Shown: positions 59,106 through 64,000 of the stretch, one piece after another
Numbering within the stretch: the stretch's first letter is position 1
Layout of the letters: each line of letters begins with the position of its first letter
Assembly (NCBI RefSeq): GCF_026914265.1
Contig: NC_069127.1
Coordinates: 22,127,045 to 22,191,044, forward strand
Origin: Mya arenaria
Taxonomy: Eukaryota > Mollusca > Bivalvia > Myida > Myidae
Length of the DNA: 64,000 bases
Direction of reading: 5' to 3'
Made by a program: the position numbers and the translations under genes
Notes under the pieces: generated by a model
Database searches by the model: none
What the model was told of the DNA's origin: nothing
Seen by the model: only the letters and a program-made list of their open reading frames with translations

Positions 59106-59710
59106 ATAGCAAACGTTTGCGTTATTTTATTTCAATTTAGGTGAATACAACTTTTTGTGTGCAGTTTTAATCGGTATACTCAATACAATGCAATTTTCAA
59201 TGCAATTTTCAATGCAATATTATTTGTTATTTTTATTACAGTTTTATGAACGTTATTTATGTAATTTAGTTATTTTGTATCTACAATTGTGCCTTAATTA
59301 CTTTGTTTCTAAGGTGACCTCTACTTTAAAAAAATATGAAGAAAAACAGATGCCTCATTGAGTTGGCTTCTGTTATTCAAATAGTAAAGCTGTTAACGTC
59401 TTACTATTAAACGTTACTTTGTTAGTGTTGTTCATGTACTTTTATTTTGTTAGCAATGGCACCGTCGAACAACTCACACCAAAGAAGCACAGTGTGATTT
59501 GTATAAAAGTGCTTGATTTGTCATCTTAAAGATGGTTTTAGAATTTCCTAAGTATGTTCTTATTTTACAACGATTTATTGTTTGTGAATTTTTGACAGGT
59601 TTTATTCAACGTTCCAAATGCAATTTTTTTACAATATATTATTATGCTCTTTGTACTGTTTATATTCATATTTTCTGACGTCGAATAAACTTAATTGTTT
59701 GAGGTATTTT
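59106..59710 (+). other. SDR 3' untranslated region
   Basis: AT-rich, with a threefold caatgcaatttt repeat at ~59187-59215. AATAAA at 59684-59689 is a plausible polyadenylation signal. The 68-codon frame at 59155-59361 lies within it and is not a gene. Confidence 0.5.
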
Positions 59711-59939
59711 TATATTTTTGTTTGTTTTCTGTCAGCATTGTTGTGTCTCGGGTCTTATGTGACAGGTGAAAATACATAAGTAGATAAACGATAACGTTTA
59801 TTTTTAGTCAGTTTGTAAGAGAACTCCAGAAAATCTACTGTTCAGATCAAAACCCAGTGATACGCTATCACACGTCATGCGGACAATCACGGTATCGCCC
59901 GCGTTCGAGTGTACAGCGACAGTCTCAGAGACGTTATTG

Positions 59940-60045
59940 GTCGAGGGAAAGAACGTCCATTAAGGAGCATCTCTAATTAATTAATTAGTGGTGAAAAAGA
60001 ACGCCAATTAAGGAGTATCTCTAATTAATTGATTAGTGGGAAAAT
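59940..60045. repeat. ~53-bp direct repeat, two copies
   Basis: gaaagaacgtccattaagga and its twin aaaagaacgccaattaagga, each followed by g(c/t)atctctaattaattaattag-like sequence and tagtgg. Confidence 0.8.
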
Positions 60046-60255
60046 AAATTAAACTTGATACCTTCATATCTGGTAAATGTTATTTGCAAACGTTTTGATT
60101 ATACAATATTTTATCTTGTTTCTAAAAGAGTATTTAGATGAACTACTGGTTTCCGTAAATCATAGTAGCTTCCCAGTACCGCATACGCCAATATTTAAAA
60201 AATAAACAGTGTCGAACATACTTGTAAACTGAAAGGAAAAAAACACTTACGCGGT

Positions 60256-60281
60256 CCCCCCCCCCCACACACACACACGCC
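60256..60281. repeat. C-run followed by (CA)n
   Basis: About 13 C followed by about 8 CA units. A simple sequence repeat. Confidence 0.9.
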
Positions 60282-62643
60282 TTTGCGAAGAGAAACATGG
60301 AGAATGACGCGCAATGACGCTGTTGAACCTGACAACTTTCCTTTTGGTAACAACGTCAGTTAAGTGTACGCCTTTATTGAAAAATGATTTGCGGCGTTCT
60401 GTGCGTACTTGCATCTAATAGATATGTTGCAAAGCGTCGACACGTATATGCGGCTCATTTGTGACTTCGCTTCTTTGCCTTTATCTCTTCGCTACTTCGC
60501 TTTGGTATTTTCGAGTCTTTGCTTTCTTGTCTTCTTACCCTGCCTTTGTTCTTTCGTACTTGCGCCTTCGGCTCTTTGACTTACGTTTGCGTAACGCTTT
60601 ACCAATCATTCAAGATGGCTGACCATGATATTGAGGTTTCAATGCGAAGGTTTTTTCATATTTAAACACTCGTTTCTTACCAAGGCTTGATTTCCGGCCT
60701 GGACGTATATGAGTTTGAGGTCATCAAACCGGACAAGTGGGTTTCCTCCCACAACACGCACTCCAAATTTCCACACTCCTTTTCACTCTTTGAAATTGCC
60801 AACACTGTTTGACTCGTATAGACTCTTATACTTATGCATGGTCGGATACCCCCGGTACTTTGCGCTATGATTCGTTGAGTACCGAGGGTTGGAAATGGAA
60901 TAATGGCTGGATATACTGTGTGGTTTGGGTAAGAGCTCGGGCATCTAGATTGAGTTGGTGGCGTCCGTACACCAGCTCGTCCCTAGTTTGGTTTATTTCG
61001 GCGTTTGATGGTGGTAATCATTGCATGTTCTTGTTCACTTCCTGTTTATGTTGCTCGGTCCTTTGTATGGCTATTTAGGCGTTGAAAGTGTTGTATGAAT
61101 ATTAATTATGAAATTTTATGTTATCAATTGCCACGTAGTTAATTTGTGTTCGTCATGTTGGATTACCGGAAGTACAACATATGCAAAACTGTTATGTATG
61201 GGTATTAAGATAAGCATATAATTCACAATATTTGATTGAAAGTAGAATTATCATATCTGAAAAGTCAATGCAGAAACATGTCTGTGTATCATTGATGGAG
61301 TGTATTGTGTGTTGTTTAAATTTGTTTAAAGTGGATTTTATTGCGTGTGTTTATATATAAGCATTTAATTTCAAATTTGTGAGTTTGTGAAAAAAGTGTA
61401 AGTGTCAAATATTTTATTCAGCCGCGTCTATAGGTATACGTGTTTACAATTTGCAATGGACAAGAGTCTATGGATAACTTTTTTAGATTATAAAAAAAGT
61501 GAATACTTATTAATGAAACATTTTTTTCAACTTTCTAAATAAACGGTTTTGATGTCCGTGAATAGTTAAAACACCGATATAAAATATGTTTTATAAAGAA
61601 ATGTTAGCCAGACTGCTATTACGAAAAACAGCAAACTTATTTCGCTGCATTTTTATTTAGACTGGTCGCTGGTCAGATGCAGTGGTTATTTCCCTTTGTC
61701 AGTGTAAAGCACTGGGCTTGAAAATCGTTACATATTCACGCGCATGCCTGTCGTTATGATTTAACAATAAGAAACACAGTGCAAATCCCGGGTTAGCCGC
61801 AATGCTCCGATAACTGAAATAGGCAGACATTCTCAAAGAGGCAATTACGCACATAGTCTGCGAAATGACGTTTTGGCTACCATTCTGGTGCTGGAGGAGT
61901 ATAATGGTTTAATCAATCTTTAACATGTTTCTTATAATATGACGCTCTCTTGAATTCATATGTTATACATGGGTATATCAATACACGTCACCCATACGTA
62001 TTGTCATCATTTATTGGAACGTTTAAATTTATGTTACTCTCATTCGAATTAATGTATAAATATATATATATTCACATTTGAACCCTTTAAGCCGCGTTTT
62101 TGATGTATTGCACAAAAATTGATCTTGTTCGCTATATAGAACATAACAGAACAGAAGTTTATTTCGACTTATGCAACAAAGCATCTCGTCAAACAAATAT
62201 ATACAATTAAACAAAATATTCATGCGTGTGATCATCGTTACAAGGTAGCCAATATCAATAACAATTCAAGAATAGCTCAAGAAATATGGAGAATGTTCAC
62301 GTATAACTTTATTGTGAATAGTAATAAATATAAGAAGCTGTTTATCTAGTTATTTAGATACATTATGGAATTGCAGATGATTAGTGGTCACAACAGTGAT
62401 TGTACGGTTACGACTTAAACATATCTGCGACAAATATGAAAACATAGAAAATTATAATTGCACCAATAGGAAGACGGTGTATATGACACAAGTCGTTCGC
62501 ACATTTACATTAATATATAACAAACCTTCAAAAAAATGTCACGTTTGCCTGTCCATATTTAGTCGCTGATGGTTATTAGTTTTATATGCTCATTACCGGG
62601 TCCTAGTGTCCAAATACAGGCTTTCAGACAAAATTTGAGTGTT
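60282..62643. other. No gene seen between SDR and right-edge FMO
   Basis: Contains a cttcgcttc/ctttgc-rich run at 60470-60600 and a possible SINE scrap with ggacaagtgggtttcctcc at ~60733. A 90-codon frame at 60809-61078 is tryptophan-rich and has no recognised domain or exon borders. The rest is AT-rich filler. Confidence 0.4.
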
Positions 62644-62903
62644 TCACATCAATACTTTACTAACGAAAGCTGCTAGTAGACCTACGACCATCAGCCACCT
62701 TAACCAATGCCGGTTGGGTTCTTGCTGACCACCGTCGCGATTATGCCCTTCTCTAAAGGAGGAGAAAGTCCGGTCATCTTGTCCCATAATGGCGGCTTTA
62801 GCGCCCTTCCAGGCATCCGGTCCGTGCAACCGGAACTGGTAGGATGTGCAGGCCCTGAACAGACAGCGGAGTGCAAGCCGCGGGTCCGTAAGCAGCAGCC
62901 AAC
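62644..62903 (-). CDS. Terminal exon of a second FMO gene (rest lies beyond the window)
   Basis: Acceptor cttatctag in phase 1; then W-L-L-L-TDPRLALRCLFRACTSYQ, followed by FRLHGPDAWKGAKAAI, the C-terminal FMO signature (D-P-x-L-A...GPC-x-PYQ-(F/Y)RL-x-GPG-x-W-x-GA-x-x-AI), here with RAC for GPC. It ends with a basic/hydrophobic stretch WLRWLMVVGLLAAFV, the usual membrane anchor, and TGA at 62644-62646. Same strand as the FMO at 11.9-22.8 kb but cannot belong to it, because it lies upstream of that gene's first exon. The preceding exons should be to the right of 64000. Confidence 0.8.
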
Positions 62904-62984
62904 CTAGATAAGAAACGTTAACGATGAGATTCACAAATTCACAGTCAGGTCATGTGACCGCAGTGACATTTTGAATGTTATATA

Positions 62985-63660
62985 AAGGCAAATAACTGCT
63001 TCAATATTGTAGCTAAATCATGATGTGATTCCTCCCTTATACACATACAGTAGTGACGTCACTATTCCATGTGTACACAAAATCATTAGACGACAGGAAA
63101 TTAACGGTGGAATTTTGTTCTTGATAAAGTTATTTTATTATGTTAAATTTTGTTTTATACCTTGAATTAAAAACATTGTACTTGATTTTTTCGGTATAAT
63201 AAAATAAATATCATATGGCAGCATATGTGAAATTCTTATTGTCAACCCTCGAAAAGTGAGGTATAATAAATTGAAATGTCTTTGTATTTCAGCCACACGC
63301 TACTAAATTGAACGGTCAAATTTATTCTTTGACGTTACCCTTAAAATATGGGAAGTAATGTATTTCCACAACAAAGGTGCACCTAGTCTGGTGTGCGGTG
63401 GTAAAACTGTCACTCTGGGACCCTTCAATGTGCTCACGCCGGGACCCAGAGTATAAACTACTTACACCACAACATCAATATTTTAGCTAAATCATGACGT
63501 GATTGCCTCCCTTATACGCATACAGTAGTGACGTCACTATTCAATGTGTACACAAAAAACATCAGACGACTGGAAATTAACGGTGGAATTTTGTTCTAGA
63601 TATAATTATTTTATCAGGTTATATTTTATTTACCTTGTTAAACTTCTTTTAATTAAAGAA
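62985..63660. repeat. Direct duplication flanking a SINE-body fragment
   Basis: Two copies starting acagtagtgacgtcactatt (63047 and 63523), each followed by gaaattaacggtggaatttt and, later, ataaatatcatatggcagca. Between them, 63375-63472 matches in inverted orientation the body of the SINE-like repeat at 12.2-12.5 kb (gtgctcacgccgggaccc). Confidence 0.7.
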
Positions 63661-63697
63661 ATTAAACACGTTTTAAAATACTGTCTGGTATAATAAA

Positions 63698-63823
63698 ATA
63701 AATATCATATGGCAGCATGTGTGACATTGATATTGTCAACCCTCGAAACAGAATGTCACCCGAGGCGTTCTGCTCTCGGGTTGACAATATCAATGTCACA
63801 AATGCTGCCATATGATATTTATA
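63698..63823. repeat. Long hairpin (foldback element tip)
   Basis: Arms of ~45 bp (ataaatatcatatggcagca, then tgtgacattgatattgtcaa) are inverted repeats of each other with a single visible mismatch. The ~35-nt loop itself has a ccctcg/cgaggg-type stem. One solitary arm occurs at 63207-63255. The near-perfect pairing suggests a young insertion or a structure under conversion. Confidence 0.8.
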
Positions 63824-64000
63824 TAATACGCACGCTACTTATGCAATATGACACAAAACATTTACAACACCCATCAACCTTGTAATTTAAATGATATATT
63901 ACTCGCTCGAATCTCATAGTGTATTCAAGCAACAGCTTTGATAGTGGGTGCAGTAGCTCATATCTTCTTTAGTTGAAACGTTGTATGCGCTATCACGCAA

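Noticed and set aside
60809..61078. 90-codon frame between SDR and the right-edge FMO
   Set aside because: No domain, no exon borders, composition skewed to W/S; not accepted as a gene.

Overview
This is a window of animal nuclear DNA, AT-rich and intron-rich, with genes broken into short exons and much of the space taken by repeats. The mix suggests a mollusc, most likely a bivalve: an extracellular receptor joining TNF-receptor cysteine-rich repeats to EGF repeats, non-LTR retrotransposons, a tyrosine-recombinase element, tRNA-headed SINEs, and many short foldback/MITE elements. That placement is inference from gene and repeat content; no species is claimed. No bacterial-style operons, CRISPR arrays, rRNA genes or functional tRNA genes were seen. 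All exon models were built by hand from GT/AG sites and reading-frame continuity and need transcript support.

Layout. 0-8 kb: a tyrosine-recombinase fragment (minus), then the 3' tail exons of a plus-strand gene that looks like an upstream paralogue of the receptor gene further right; its tail exon lies in a tandemly duplicated ~2.2-2.4 kb unit. 8-11.9 kb: MITEs and diffuse repeats. 11.9-22.9 kb (minus): the 5' half of a flavin-containing monooxygenase (FMO) gene with four recognisable exons. Its exon 2 carries an in-frame stop and is followed by seven partial copies of itself at a ~143-bp period; a ~4-kb LINE (minus) sits inside that exon array. 20.2-21.1 kb: the 3' end of a second LINE (plus). 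23-28.5 kb: foldback elements and no gene.

28.5-52 kb (plus): a single-pass receptor-like gene. Exons in order give a signal peptide, TNFR-type cysteine-rich repeats, two EGF repeats, one transmembrane helix, and a cytoplasmic tail built from many tiny exons (21-81 nt). Every accepted internal exon boundary is phase 1, so exons can be skipped or added without changing frame. A ~5-6.5 kb block holding six of the tail exons has been tandemly duplicated (35.2-40.6 and 40.6-46.2 kb). In all six exon pairs one copy looks spliceable and open and the other is broken, with the better copy sometimes in block 1 and sometimes in block 2. This modular, complementarily decaying tail is the most interesting feature of the window.

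52-57 kb: repeats, a tandem duplication and a tRNA-derived SINE. 57.2-59.7 kb (plus): a complete four-exon short-chain dehydrogenase/reductase gene with an N-terminal membrane anchor and an intact N-S-Y-K active site (361 residues). 59.7-62.6 kb: no gene seen. 62.6-62.9 kb (minus): the terminal coding exon of another FMO gene whose remaining exons must lie beyond the right edge. The FMO and SDR families are both redox enzymes often active on xenobiotics or lipophilic substrates, but nothing here shows that they act together or with the receptor.
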